Counted from the first letter of the stretch, positions 26,926 through 35,186 are shown. The stretch: DNA of 40,129 nucleotides from Bacteroidota bacterium (GCA_013286485.1 JABDFN010000007.1:1-40129), one strand, 5' to 3'. Program-made: numbers and translations. The notes: generated by a model not told the origin, from the sequence alone.

Positions 26926-28373
26926 TATATGCTTCTCTCTAATGCTTTTAATCTGTACGATGCTATTATTTGTGAAGGTATATAATAGCACACGGCAACC
27001 ATTTTTCTAAGGCCTTTAATGGGGTCACTGAATATTTTTTGTATACTTTCTATTGCTACGTGCATTCGGTGATTGTTCTGAACATAATGGTGCAGCTGTT
27101 TATAATACTCAGGTTGGTAAGTATTTCGGAACATCAGCTTCAATTCATCACTATCGGTCCAGTTGGCCTTTTCCTTTAGGTCTTGCTTTACTTTCTCATA
27201 AAAGCCTGTCCCTGGTAGTGGGTAAGATACAGATACACCAATGCTGTATGGCATCAGTTGATTGATCATTTTTATGGTCTTCTGTATATCTTCTTTTGTT
27301 TCTCCCAAATAACCAAATTGTATAAAAAAGGAAGGCTTAATACCATTTGCTTTTAATAATCTTGTTGACGCTGCTATCTGCTCTATGGTAGTGCCTTTAT
27401 CCATAGCATCTAATATCTTTTGCGAGCCGCTCTCGGCGCCTATCCACACATTATCGCAGCCTGCACGCGCTAGCGCCTTTATATTGTTTTCCTGCAATAG
27501 CAGGTCTGCACGCGATTGTATCTTAAATTTCAGGTGCAGCTGTTCCTTTTCTACCAGGTCAGCAAACTCATTCACCCAGCCTGGCTTCAAGCCAAATATG
27601 TCATCACAAAACCAAATATGGTCAAACCCATATTTCTCTTTCAGGAATTTTAGTTCATTCACTACATTTTGCGGCGAACGGGTATTATAACGATTACCAT
27701 AAATTGGTTTTGCACACCAGTTGCATTTAAAAGGACAACCGCGCGTAGTGCCCATATTAATAGAAAAATATCCTGAGCTTTTCTGCCATGCTTTCTTGTA
27801 TGGTTCCATATCTACAAGGTCCCATGCCGGTGTTGGTAAACTATCCAGGTCTTTCATCACATTTCGGTGAACGGTCTTTATAGTATTACCATGTTCCCTG
27901 TAAGTAAGCCCCTGTATGTTTGAGAAGTCTGTAGTATTGGTTTTTATTGCATTTGCTGCTTCCAGTAGTGTCATCTCAGCTTCACCCAGTATTACAAGAT
28001 CGGCTCCTGCATCCATGTACATTTCAAAATGATCTGTTGAATCCGAACTGGAGACTACCACTTTGCAACCGCGTTCCTTGGCCATCTTGCTCATTTCAAA
28101 CGCAGCCTCCCGCATATTGGTAAGGCACATTTTAGTGAGGTAGTTAAACCCATCATCATATATCACCAGCAGGTCAGGCTGATACGTTTCTAATATAAGC
28201 AGAATGTCCTTCGCGCTTTCCGCAAACATCACATCGTGTATGCGCACATCATAGCCATGTTCTCGCAGCACTGCGGCAGCATACATGGTCCCCAGTGGAG
28301 CATAAGGTTGCTGTAACGCCCATTGTTTGGGATCGAAACGGAGAAAATAAGAATGAGTGAATAATACACGCAT
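26925..28373 (-). CDS. B12-binding-type radical SAM enzyme (first gene of operon)
   Basis: A 482-residue protein. The N-terminal cobalamin-type Rossmann domain (about 1-145) begins MRVLFTHSYF and includes PYAPLGTMYAAAVLREHG, YDVRIHDVMF, VVVSSSDSTDH and ADLVILGEAEMT. The radical SAM domain has CxxxCxxC at C213-C217-C220 (TRGCPFKCNWCAKP), then IWFCDDIFGL and IGAESGSQKILDAMDKG. The C-terminal helical part carries PYSIGVSVSYPLPGT. It belongs to the BchE/HpnJ-like class that carries out methyl transfer or oxidative cyclisation at unactivated carbon. A good promoter lies 50-81 bases upstream, and five more genes follow with overlaps or gaps of at most 12 bases. Confidence 0.9.
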   Translation of the reverse strand: MRVLFTHSYFLRFDPKQWALQQPYAPLGTMYAAAVLREHGYDVRIHDVMFAESAKDILLILETYQPDLLVIYDDGFNYLTKMCLTNMREAAFEMSKMAKERGCKVVVSSSDSTDHFEMYMDAGADLVILGEAEMTLLEAANAIKTNTTDFSNIQGLTYREHGNTIKTVHRNVMKDLDSLPTPAWDLVDMEPYKKAWQKSSGYFSINMGTTRGCPFKCNWCAKPIYGNRYNTRSPQNVVNELKFLKEKYGFDHIWFCDDIFGLKPGWVNEFADLVEKEQLHLKFKIQSRADLLLQENNIKALARAGCDNVWIGAESGSQKILDAMDKGTTIEQIAASTRLLKANGIKPSFFIQFGYLGETKEDIQKTIKMINQLMPYSIGVSVSYPLPGTGFYEKVKQDLKEKANWTDSDELKLMFRNTYQPEYYKQLHHYVQNNHRMHVAIESIQKIFSDPIKGLRKMVAVCYYIPSQIIASYRLKALERSI

Positions 28374-28422
28374 GATAATAGTATGTTATTAAGTGAAGGG
28401 TAGTAGGCGTGTAATGGGAAAT

Positions 28423-28454
28423 GAAAGATACGCTAAATGCAAAAAACGGACAAA
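28423..28454 (-). promoter_or_regulatory. Promoter of the six-gene biosynthetic operon
   Basis: Read on the minus strand: TTTG (28451-28454), a 20-base spacer, then TATCTTTC (28423-28430). This matches the Bacteroidota -33/-7 consensus TTTG-N19/20-TAnnTTTG except for the last base. It lies about 50 bases before the ATG at 28373, giving a leader of roughly 40 bases. Confidence 0.6.
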
Positions 28455-28500
28455 TAAAATACTATCAACAGGGGATTAAATAGGATGAAGCGAAAGCAAA

Positions 28501-28527
28501 AATCCCCGCTATCAGCGGGGATTTTAT
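28501..28527 (-). terminator. Rho-independent terminator of the atp operon
   Basis: A ten-pair perfect stem AATCCCCGCT (28501-28510) / AGCGGGGATT (28514-28523) with loop ATC, flanked by A and T runs so that it could act on either strand. On the minus strand it lies about 70 bases after the atpA stop. A second imperfect hairpin (CCCCCT..GACAC pairing with GTGTC..GGGGG, 28543-28585) lies between it and atpA. Confidence 0.9.
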
Positions 28528-28592
28528 TATCGTTTACCTTATTCCCCCTTAGACACACCAATTTTTTAATCAGTGTCGAGGGGGATAGGGGG

Positions 28593-30170
28593 TTATTTAA
28601 ACTGTGGTACCAGCTCTTCTGCCAGTTTCGTCATTTTGCGGATACCTTCTTCAGGTAATGCACCTTTCTTGAACTCTGCCAATACATCAGGCAGTTTCAT
28701 TTCCATTTGCTGTAAGAATACTTCTTCAAATGCTTTGATATTCTTAACAGGTACGTCGCGCATCAGGTTGTTAGTGCCCAGGTAAATGATAGCTACTTGT
28801 TTTTCTACAGAGAACGGAGCGTATTGTGCTTGTTTCAGCACTTCCACATTGCGGCTACCTTTATCCAAAATGATCTTGGTTGCAGCATCAAGGTCGCCAC
28901 CGAACTTAGAGAAAGCTTCCATCTCGCGATAGAGCGCCTGGTCCAGTTTCAATGTACCTGCCACTTTTTTCATCGATTTGGTTTGAGCGTTACCACCCAC
29001 ACGGCTTACAGAGATACCTACGTTGATCGCAGGGCGTATACCTGAGTTAAACAAGTTCGACTCAAGGAATATCTGTCCGTCCGTAATAGAGATAACGTTA
29101 GTAGGTATGTATGCAGATACGTCACCGGCCTGTGTTTCAATGATCGGTAATGCAGTTAAAGAACCACCACCTTTCACCATATGACGAATGCTTTCCGGCA
29201 GATCGTTCATCTTCCTGGCAACATCATCGTTACCGATCACTTTTGCTGCACGCTCTAGCAAGCGGCTATGCAAATAGAATACGTCACCGGGATAAGCTTC
29301 GCGTCCCGGAGGGCGGCGGAGCAACAATGACACTTCGCGGTAAGCCACAGCCTGCTTAGACAGATCATCATAAATGATCAATGCAGGACGGCCGGTATCG
29401 CGGAAGAACTCGCCTATAGCAGCGCCCGCAAAAGGAGCGAAGAACTGCTGAGGAGCAGGATCAGATGCAGAAGCCGCAACGATAATAGTATAAGCCATTG
29501 CGCCATTTTCTTCCAGTGTTTTCATAACACCGGCAATGGTAGATGCTTTCTGGCCTATAGCTACATATATACAGTAAACAGTTTTTCCTGCATCAAAAAA
29601 TTCTTTTTGGTTGATGATGGTATCTATACAGATAGCAGTTTTACCTGTCTGGCGGTCGCCGATTACCAATTCACGCTGTCCGCGGCCAATAGGGATCATC
29701 GCGTCTATCGCTTTGATACCTGTTTGCAGTGGTTCTTTCACCGGTTCGCGGTAGATAACACCCGGAGCTTTACGTTCCAGCGGCATTTCATACAGGTCGC
29801 CTTTCAGCGGGCCTTTACCATCTATCGGTTCGCCGAGTGTGTTTAATACACGGCCCACCATGCTCTCACCTACTTTTATAGATGCGATCTGGCCGGTGCG
29901 GCGCACTTTGTCACCTTCTTTTATATCTCCGCTATCACCCATCAATACCACACCCACATTATCTTCTTCCAGGTTTAGCGCGATCGCTTTTACACCATTT
30001 TCAAAAGATACCAGTTCACCGGAACGAACACCGTTCAATCCATAAACGCGCGCAATACCGTCGCCTATTTGCAATACAGTACCTACTTCTTCTAAGTTAG
30101 CGCCTCCGTCAAAGTTGCTTAACTGTTGGCGAAGTATCGCCGAGATCTCGTCAGGTTTTATTTCAACCAT
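28593..30170 (-). CDS. atpA: F-type ATP synthase subunit alpha
   Basis: A 525-residue subunit of the F1 head. The P-loop GDRQTGKT is at 171-178, followed by [10 protein letters not shown]. The GYPGDVFY-like segment appears as [20 protein letters not shown], and the alpha signature region [16 protein letters not shown] is present. Alpha subunits carry the non-catalytic nucleotide sites and form the alpha3beta3 hexamer with beta on the cytoplasmic side of the inner membrane. It is last in the local operon. The gamma subunit gene atpG, which usually follows, is absent and a strong terminator stands there instead. Confidence 0.98.
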   Translation of the reverse strand: MVEIKPDEISAILRQQLSNFDGGANLEEVGTVLQIGDGIARVYGLNGVRSGELVSFENGVKAIALNLEEDNVGVVLMGDSGDIKEGDKVRRTGQIASIKVGESMVGRVLNTLGEPIDGKGPLKGDLYEMPLERKAPGVIYREPVKEPLQTGIKAIDAMIPIGRGQRELVIGDRQTGKTAICIDTIINQKEFFDAGKTVYCIYVAIGQKASTIAGVMKTLEENGAMAYTIIVAASASDPAPQQFFAPFAGAAIGEFFRDTGRPALIIYDDLSKQAVAYREVSLLLRRPPGREAYPGDVFYLHSRLLERAAKVIGNDDVARKMNDLPESIRHMVKGGGSLTALPIIETQAGDVSAYIPTNVISITDGQIFLESNLFNSGIRPAINVGISVSRVGGNAQTKSMKKVAGTLKLDQALYREMEAFSKFGGDLDAATKIILDKGSRNVEVLKQAQYAPFSVEKQVAIIYLGTNNLMRDVPVKNIKAFEEVFLQQMEMKLPDVLAEFKKGALPEEGIRKMTKLAEELVPQFK

Positions 30171-30203
30171 AATTTAATATTTAAATTCTAATTTTTAAAT
30201 TCA

Positions 30204-30221
30204 TCCCGATAGCTATTGGGA
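30204..30221. repeat. 18-base palindrome between atpH and atpA
   Basis: TCCCGATAGCTATTGGGA is an 18-base inverted repeat with one G-T wobble, centred on AGCT. It lies in the 61-base gap between atpH and atpA. It may be an mRNA hairpin or one copy of a dispersed intergenic repeat. Confidence 0.6.
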
Positions 30222-30231
30222 CCCAAAATAT

Positions 30232-30795
30232 TTATCTTAAATTACTTACATAGCTGGTATCTATCAGCTCCCTTCTTATATCATGCAGATCGCGGCGCAC
30301 ACTGGCGTCAAACAATTTGTCTTCCATTTCCAGTACAAAACCACCTATCAGTTCAGGGTTTACTGCAGTTTCCAGCTCTATCGCGTGCTCCTTCATATCT
30401 GCTGCTACTCTGTCGCGTATGGCATTCTTCAACTCGGCATCTACAGCTACTGCAGTGCTAAGCTTTAAAGTTTTTATTTTCTTAGTCGTTTTATATTGTG
30501 TTATGAATGCCTGTGAAATTTCAGGCAGGTAAGCTTCACGTCCTTTGTTGATGAGCAGGTTTACAAAAGCATGCGACAGTGTATGAATGCTGTTCTTTAA
30601 AATAGCATCTACTATATGCAGTTTTTTATCTGCTTTTATTACCGGGCTGCGAAGCATGTTCTCAAAATCACGGCTTTTATGGCAAATGCTGCTCAGCATA
30701 TGCATATCTGCGAGCGTATCTTCAAGGCTGTTCTTTTCAACAGCCAGGCCGAAGAGTGACTTTGCATATCGTGTTGCGAGACGTGGATTTTGCAT
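30232..30795 (-). CDS. atpH: F-type ATP synthase subunit delta
   Basis: A 187-residue peripheral-stalk subunit that links the b subunits to the top of the alpha3beta3 head. It has the all-helical N-terminal domain (ATRYAKSLFGLAVEKNSLEDTLADM) and the C-terminal TAVNPELIGGFVLEMEDKLFDASVRRDL block typical of delta/OSCP proteins. Position between atpF and atpA is the standard order. The start is 3 bases after the atpF stop. Length is normal for the family. Confidence 0.96.
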   Translation of the reverse strand: MQNPRLATRYAKSLFGLAVEKNSLEDTLADMHMLSSICHKSRDFENMLRSPVIKADKKLHIVDAILKNSIHTLSHAFVNLLINKGREAYLPEISQAFITQYKTTKKIKTLKLSTAVAVDAELKNAIRDRVAADMKEHAIELETAVNPELIGGFVLEMEDKLFDASVRRDLHDIRRELIDTSYVSNLR

Positions 30796-30798
30796 GTG

Positions 30799-31293
30799 TT
30801 AGTTCATTTTTATTTCTTCACTCAGCATATTAATGTAGCTGCTCTGATCTTCTGTTGTAGCCAGCTTGCTGCGCAATATTTTTTCCGCAACAGTTATAGC
30901 CAGCGAGCCTATCTCGTTCTTCACTTCTGTAAGTGCTGCCATTTTCTGCTGTTCTATTTGCTGCATGGCGTCAGTTATCATTTTATCAGCTATCAGCTTG
31001 GTATCTTCTTTTGCTTTTGTAACTATCTGTTCGCTCATTTTGCGGGCTTCGCTCAGCATTTGTGTGCGTTCTTCACGCGCCTGCGCCATTATCTTTTCAT
31101 TTTCAGCTTTCAGCTGGCCCATTTCCTGCTTTATTTTATCAGCAGAGGCTATGCTTTCGGCAATACCTTTTTCACGTTCTCCGAGAGAATTCAAAATGGG
31201 TTTCCATGCATACTTTTTCAGTATAAAGAAAACTGTAAGAAACGCTACCAGTGTCCAGAAGAATAAACCGAATTCGGGTGTGAGCAGATCCAT
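30799..31293 (-). CDS. atpF: F-type ATP synthase subunit b
   Basis: A 164-residue subunit with one N-terminal membrane helix (about 8-27, FGLFFWTLVAFLTVFFILKK) followed by a long charged helix (about 35-150) rich in Glu, Lys, Gln and Ala that dimerises as the peripheral stalk. The sequence WKPILNSLGEREKGIAESI after the membrane segment is characteristic. It contacts subunit a in the membrane and delta at the head. It follows atpE after 93 bases that contain a hairpin, and precedes atpH by 3 bases. Confidence 0.97.
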   Translation of the reverse strand: MDLLTPEFGLFFWTLVAFLTVFFILKKYAWKPILNSLGEREKGIAESIASADKIKQEMGQLKAENEKIMAQAREERTQMLSEARKMSEQIVTKAKEDTKLIADKMITDAMQQIEQQKMAALTEVKNEIGSLAITVAEKILRSKLATTEDQSSYINMLSEEIKMN

Positions 31294-31334
31294 AAAATAT
31301 ATTATTTGGTATTTTACTTTTTCAATTTTTTAAA

Positions 31335-31371
31335 TAACTGCACCTTCGGCCCTGTGCGTCAGGTGCAGTTA
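31335..31371 (-). promoter_or_regulatory. Hairpin between atpE and atpF
   Basis: An 11-pair perfect stem, TAACTGCACCT (31335-31345) with AGGTGCAGTTA (31361-31371), and a 15-base loop. On the minus strand it lies about 16 bases after the atpE stop and is followed by TTTAAAAAATTG, not a clean U run. It could be a partial terminator or an mRNA 3'-end stabiliser that raises atpE expression relative to atpF. Confidence 0.7.
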
Positions 31372-31386
31372 AGATGTTTGTACTGA

Positions 31387-31653
<267 letters not shown>

Positions 31654-31664
31654 TTAAAAAATTA

Positions 31665-32789
31665 CTAAGCTATTATTTCGTTCTCAGATACGTGATAGTC
31701 CTGACCGGTTGTATGGTCAGGTTCATGGCTATGATCACCTTCTATTGCCTGTCCTATAAATACTGCTGTCAGGTTGGCAAATATGAACGCCTGTATAGCG
31801 CCCACCAGCAACTCCAGCAAAAACATCACTATATTAAATGCAAATGATACCGGTATAAAACCAATACCCGCTACTTTGTTCAGCATACCGAAGATGAATA
31901 TCATGCACACCAGGCTCAGTATCACTATGTGCCCTGCCAGTATATTGGCAAACAATCGTATCATCAATGCTGCAGGCTTAATGAACAGCGATACTATTTC
32001 TATAGGCACCAGCAACAGCTTTACACCAAGCGGAATATTAGGCGGGTTCAGTAAGTGGCCCCAGAAATGTTTATTGCTGCTCGCAAGAATAATAATAAAT
32101 GAAACCAGCGCCAGGCAACCTGTTACGGCTATGTTGCCGGTAAAGTTGGCACCACCCGGTAATAAACCTAATAAGTTATTGATCCAGATAAAGAAAAATA
32201 CCGTGAGTAATAAAGGCAAATATGTTTTGTACTTATGCCCCAGGTAAGGTTTGGCAACATCGTCACGTATAAATATAATAATGGCCTCCAATGCATTTTG
32301 CATGCCGCTGGGTGCTTTCATATGCCCGTTGGTCAAATATTTTTTTGCAGCGCCCAGCATCAGCCATAACAATAATGCTATGGAGATAAGCATAGAAAAA
32401 ACATTCTTGGTAATGGAAATATCTTTGATGTTCGCGCCGTCTTCAGAAACTATCTTTTCCTTCATATCCCCTTTTACAAGGCGAAAGCCCTGGTAAGATT
32501 CGCCCTCTGCTATTTTAGAAGAAGAGAAAAAGAAAAAGCCTTTTTCAGGATGGTAAATAATAACGGGGAGGGGTATAGATACATGAGTGGGCTCCGCGCC
32601 TTCGTGTGTTATCGTAAACAAATGCCATTCATGTGCGTCGGCTACGTGGCCAAAAATGATATGGGCAATATCCATACCTTTCTTTTCTTCTTTTTTAGGT
32701 GCTTCCTCAGATTTTGCAAAAGCTGAAAAACTACAGCCAAAAAGCGCTGAAACTATTAATAATACTGAAAGAATACGATTAAAACTCAT
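31665..32789 (-). CDS. atpB: F-type ATP synthase subunit a
   Basis: A 374-residue membrane subunit forming the proton half-channels. The essential arginine is R278 in RLFANILAGH, and a second conserved stretch is INNLLGLLPGG. The protein is longer than the usual 240-280 residues because of an N-terminal signal-like segment (about 1-26) and a roughly 100-residue polar domain, a layout common in Bacteroidota a subunits. It is the first gene of the operon atpB-E-F-H-A, with an excellent promoter 22-52 bases upstream. The N-terminal LFGC could be mistaken for a lipobox, but Phe at -2 is poor and cleavage after SAFA looks more likely. Confidence 0.96.
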   Translation of the reverse strand: MSFNRILSVLLIVSALFGCSFSAFAKSEEAPKKEEKKGMDIAHIIFGHVADAHEWHLFTITHEGAEPTHVSIPLPVIIYHPEKGFFFFSSSKIAEGESYQGFRLVKGDMKEKIVSEDGANIKDISITKNVFSMLISIALLLWLMLGAAKKYLTNGHMKAPSGMQNALEAIIIFIRDDVAKPYLGHKYKTYLPLLLTVFFFIWINNLLGLLPGGANFTGNIAVTGCLALVSFIIILASSNKHFWGHLLNPPNIPLGVKLLLVPIEIVSLFIKPAALMIRLFANILAGHIVILSLVCMIFIFGMLNKVAGIGFIPVSFAFNIVMFLLELLVGAIQAFIFANLTAVFIGQAIEGDHSHEPDHTTGQDYHVSENEIIA

Positions 32790-32810
32790 TAACGACCCCT
32801 AAATTTTGCG

Positions 32811-32841
32811 CAAAGATACCTTTGCAAAGTCAAAATTCAAA
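32811..32841 (-). promoter_or_regulatory. Promoter of the atp operon
   Basis: Read on the minus strand: TTTG (32838-32841), a 19-base spacer, and TATCTTTG (32811-32818), an exact match to the Bacteroidota consensus TTTG-N19-TAnnTTTG. The -7 box ends 21 bases before the atpB ATG, giving a leader of roughly 15 bases. Confidence 0.85.
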
Positions 32842-32969
32842 AGTAAAAACCCTGATTTGTGGGATTTAAAAGATTGATATGTGATAGGATTTTGCAGGTC
32901 ATTTATAGTAGTAATTGATTATGTATAAATGATCATAATTGAAGAAATTATAAAATATATAATATAAGA

Positions 32970-33170
32970 CTAGACAATCCGACTCAAAATAATATCCAAC
33001 ATTTCCGCGGGTCTGTCTCTATGGGTATATCTGAATGAGTTTTCAGCAATATATTTTGGTAAGTGCTTTTCGCTAACGTGAATGTGTGTTCCTTTAATCA
33101 TACGTTTTAACGTACTCCAATAATTTTCCAGTGCATTAGTTGAAAAATCCCCCCTCGTCCTCGTTTGCAA
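32970..33170 (-). pseudogene. IS1595/ISXO2-type transposase C-terminal remnant
   Basis: About 66 codons whose residues 12-55 match the C-terminus of ISXO2-like DDE transposases: TNALENYWSTLKRMIKGTHI, with the catalytic-region Asn-Glu, then HVSEKHLPKYIAENSFRYTHRDR and MLDIILSR at the end. The full protein is normally around 250-330 residues, so the N-terminal zinc-ribbon and the first two catalytic acids are missing. Upstream, homology stops at about 33140-33170, exactly where a hairpin (33157-33177) begins. No terminal inverted repeats were identified. The remnant cannot encode an active transposase. It lies between the atp operon promoter and the CPBP protease gene. Confidence 0.75.
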
Positions 33171-33177
33171 CGAGGAT
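33157..33177. repeat. Small hairpin at the broken end of the transposase remnant
   Basis: Arms TCCTCGTT (33158-33165) and AACGAGGA (33169-33176) pair perfectly around the loop TGC, with an extra G-T pair outside. The short G/C-rich hairpin resembles REP-like intergenic elements; the link is not proven. Confidence 0.65.
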
Positions 33178-33201
33178 GCTATGGAAAAGCGTTTGTAAGC
33201 A

Positions 33202-33235
33202 CACTTGACAAGTCTTTATTTTGACTTGTCAAGTG
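33202..33235. repeat. 13-bp perfect inverted repeat
   Basis: CACTTGACAAGTC (33202-33214) and GACTTGTCAAGTG (33223-33235) pair without mismatch around the loop TTTATTTT. Each arm is itself nearly palindromic (ACTTGACAAGT). It lies 73 bases before the CPBP protease start and 31 bases beyond the transposase remnant. Possible roles are a terminator-like structure, a protein-binding site or a mobile-element relic. Confidence 0.75.
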
Positions 33236-33307
33236 ACCCTCAATTCACCCCTCAAATTCACCTATCCTTTTATTATAGCAGTTTGTATCTTTCATAAAAC
33301 ACCTCCG

Positions 33308-34177
33308 ATGAATAGTATCAGATCTGCCTTGTTAAGGCACAAAAGCTATATAGTTTCATATCCGTTTACTTGCCTGCTTATATTGATTGCCTGCGGCATT
33401 ATATTATATACAAGTATGCAGGATAAAACTATTGTTCATGCACTGGCATATATTGGTGCTGTATGGTTATGCGCATTCATTACTGATATAATAGTCATAG
33501 CCCGCCCGCGAACATCAACCGGTTTCCCTATACGCAAGCCATTAAAAAAAGAATTGCTCACTATCATCATCTGTGTGTTGCTGGGATCAGCATTTCTTAT
33601 CATTCGTTTTTTTACAGACTGGCAGCGCCTTCCTAATATTGTGCGCCTTGCAGCAATACCGCTTGTGCTATTTACATTCCAGGCAGTGCAGGCGATCATA
33701 TACCTGTTCGTATTCAAATACAAATTCAAAGAGCTGGGTGTTAATCTCAATTATTGGTATCTGCCTATTATACTACATATAGTTTGGGGTGGTATCACGC
33801 TTTGGCTGGCGCCTAATGAATCTCACTGGCAGGAAGCATATAAAGAATATGGTATTTTCGGTTCACTGTTCACAGGTATTATTTCTGCTGCGCTGCCTGA
33901 AGAATTTATGCGACTATTATTTCAAACAAGAATTGGTAAGGCTCTAACCAGCCCTGCTATGGGTCTTTTTATTGCTACTGCTATTTGGGGTGCTATGCAC
34001 ATACCAATCGGTCATAGCCAAAATCATGAGCGGGTTACATTATGGCATGCCACTGTAGGTATAGCATACCTCACGCCAATAGGAATGTTCTGGGGCTATC
34101 TTACGCAACGAACCAAAAGCTTATTCCCGGCAGTAATGATGCATGGATTGAATTTGTGGGGACTACAGAATTTTTAA
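33308..34177 (+). CDS. CPBP-family intramembrane metalloprotease
   Basis: A 289-residue polytopic membrane protein. The conserved CPBP (CAAX protease and bacteriocin-processing) motifs are EE at 198-199 with R202 (LPEEFMRLLF), H231 in GAMHIPIG, and H279 in MMHGLNLW, which together form the buried metal-dependent active site. About eight hydrophobic segments are seen. Bacterial members process or protect against peptides, including bacteriocins; the substrate here is unknown. I chose ATG at 33308; a longer frame from 33221 would start at TTG inside the perfect inverted repeat and adds no conserved sequence. It stands alone, convergent with the minus-strand secreted-protein genes. Confidence 0.88.
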   Translation: MNSIRSALLRHKSYIVSYPFTCLLILIACGIILYTSMQDKTIVHALAYIGAVWLCAFITDIIVIARPRTSTGFPIRKPLKKELLTIIICVLLGSAFLIIRFFTDWQRLPNIVRLAAIPLVLFTFQAVQAIIYLFVFKYKFKELGVNLNYWYLPIILHIVWGGITLWLAPNESHWQEAYKEYGIFGSLFTGIISAALPEEFMRLLFQTRIGKALTSPAMGLFIATAIWGAMHIPIGHSQNHERVTLWHATVGIAYLTPIGMFWGYLTQRTKSLFPAVMMHGLNLWGLQNF

Positions 34178-34198
34178 GAAGCAAGCTGTTTCTACTTC

Positions 34199-34233
34199 AA
34201 AAAAAACCGGCACCCGCTATTGCAAGTGCCGGT
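34199..34233 (-). terminator. Rho-independent terminator of the small secreted-protein genes
   Basis: Arms ACCGGCAC (34206-34213) and GTGCCGGT (34226-34233) form an eight-pair G/C-rich stem. On the minus strand it is followed by eight T residues (complement of the A run ending at 34206), and it begins 20 bases after the stop at 34253. Confidence 0.85.
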
Positions 34234-34252
34234 GAGTAACAGGGAGGAGCTG

Positions 34253-34687
34253 TTAATTAAAATCGAGAGTAGCAGAGCCGCCGCCGGTATTGGTCCAAGT
34301 AGCGGTGATAGTAGTACCAGGACATGGTGGAATAGCCGAAACCCATGAATAGGTAAAGGAAATAACACATGGTCCAGAAGGTGCAGGACATAGCCAAGTG
34401 CAATAGTTACCTACTCCATAATAATAGCATGTGGAGCAAGCATCACCAACAGTTGCGAAGTCCCAAGCCCCTGAAGGAATAGAAAGGGTGGGATAGACTG
34501 TACCACCACCGGCAATTGTCATTAAGCCATAGTTTGCGTCAGGCAAAGTACATAGTCCACCTGCTGAGTAATTAGCTATGAAATTAATAGACTCGCACGT
34601 ATTGTTTGTTACTGTAAGAGTTATTTGTGCTTTAACACTTGAAACAGCAAATAAAGCGAGCAATAAAATAAAACTGATTTTTTTCAT
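34253..34687 (-). CDS. Small exported cysteine-rich protein (family member A)
   Basis: A 144-residue protein with a clear signal peptide (about 1-20, ending VKAQ). The mature part opens LTVTNNTCESINF, has a central glycine patch (IAGGGTVYPTLSIPSG), several cysteines (CSTCYY, GNYCTWLC, GPCV) and ends in a beta-rich GGGSATLDF. The opening TVxNN..C, the GGG turn and the G[DN]xC element recur in three neighbouring genes, so these form one family by sequence. There is no T9SS sorting domain. I recognise no known family; the protein is probably periplasmic or secreted, with disulfides. It is the last gene before a strong terminator; the gap to the preceding gene is 61 bases. Confidence 0.75.
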   Translation of the reverse strand: MKKISFILLLALFAVSSVKAQITLTVTNNTCESINFIANYSAGGLCTLPDANYGLMTIAGGGTVYPTLSIPSGAWDFATVGDACSTCYYYGVGNYCTWLCPAPSGPCVISFTYSWVSAIPPCPGTTITATWTNTGGGSATLDFN

Positions 34688-34748
34688 AGAATTGATTTTA
34701 TTGTGGTTAATAATAGATGTTTAAAATGATAAGGTTTGCAGGGAAATA

Positions 34749-35186
34749 TTAGTTGATATCAACTGTTACAGCGCCTCCGGGAGCTCTTGTCCAGGTAACA
34801 TTAATAGTAGCGCCTGCGCAACCGCCACAACATTGTGTATAGCTATTAGTTGTAAAAGCCCCGCAATAATCGCCTACTGTAGTATAGCAACGACCTCCTA
34901 ACGGTAGTACACATGTATCAAGCACCTGTACATTCTCCCATGTAGAACCGGGAGGGGGCGCAGAGCCTGCCCAGATAAAGGGGTTTGCTATATCAAGCAC
35001 AATTGAGCCACCGCCAGCAATATAATTTGGCGTAGTAACATAATAAAGCCCAGTGCAGACAGGAGAAGCTTCGGCTGTACCTATAATGTGAAAGGCACAA
35101 GTGAGGTGGTTATTAACTGTAACCGTTTGAGCTTTTACAATTGCAAAGGCAAATAGTGCAGCAGTAATAAGAATGATCTTTTTCAT
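34749..35186 (-). CDS. Small exported cysteine-rich protein (family member B)
   Basis: A 145-residue protein with signal peptide (about 1-19, ending VKAQ). The mature part begins TVTVNNHLTCAFHII and contains IAGGGSIVLDI, APPPGSTWENVQVLDTC, VGDYCGAF and a cysteine cluster QCCGGC, then ends in ATINVTWTRAPGG. It shares the NN..C opening, GGG turn, PP..W segment, VLD and G-D-x-C motif with the two 138-residue paralogs at 35255 and 37494, and the C-terminal TxTxTWT strand with member A. The eight or so cysteines suggest disulfides. The function is unknown. It sits 68 bases after the preceding member. Confidence 0.75.
   Translation of the reverse strand: MKKIILITAALFAFAIVKAQTVTVNNHLTCAFHIIGTAEASPVCTGLYYVTTPNYIAGGGSIVLDIANPFIWAGSAPPPGSTWENVQVLDTCVLPLGGRCYTTVGDYCGAFTTNSYTQCCGGCAGATINVTWTRAPGGAVTVDIN

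Noticed and set aside
26926-26991. Longer start for the first methyltransferase in the operon
   Set aside because: The extra 22 codons lie wholly within the radical SAM gene; the TAATG overlap with a GAGAAG upstream fits coupled translation better.
16662-28373. Hopanoid biosynthesis locus, suggested by HpnJ/HpnH-like radical SAM enzymes
   Set aside because: No squalene-hopene cyclase, squalene synthase or HpnG-like gene is present; similarity is at class level only.
28593-30170. Several long open frames on the plus strand opposite atpA and other genes
   Set aside because: They are antisense to well-supported conserved genes, lack start signals and show no family motifs.
31665-32789. Lipoprotein call for AtpB based on LFGC near residue 19
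   Set aside because: Phe at the -2 position is atypical for a lipobox, and an ordinary signal-peptide cleavage after SAFA fits better.
33221-33307. Longer CPBP protease frame starting at TTG 33221
   Set aside because: It begins inside the loop of the 13-bp inverted repeat, adds no conserved residues, and a good ATG exists at 33308.
34749-35186. Thaumatin-like fold for the small cysteine proteins (VNN..C opening, GGG, G-D-x-C)
   Set aside because: The resemblance is loose, the length is too short, and the cysteine spacing does not match that family well enough to name it.
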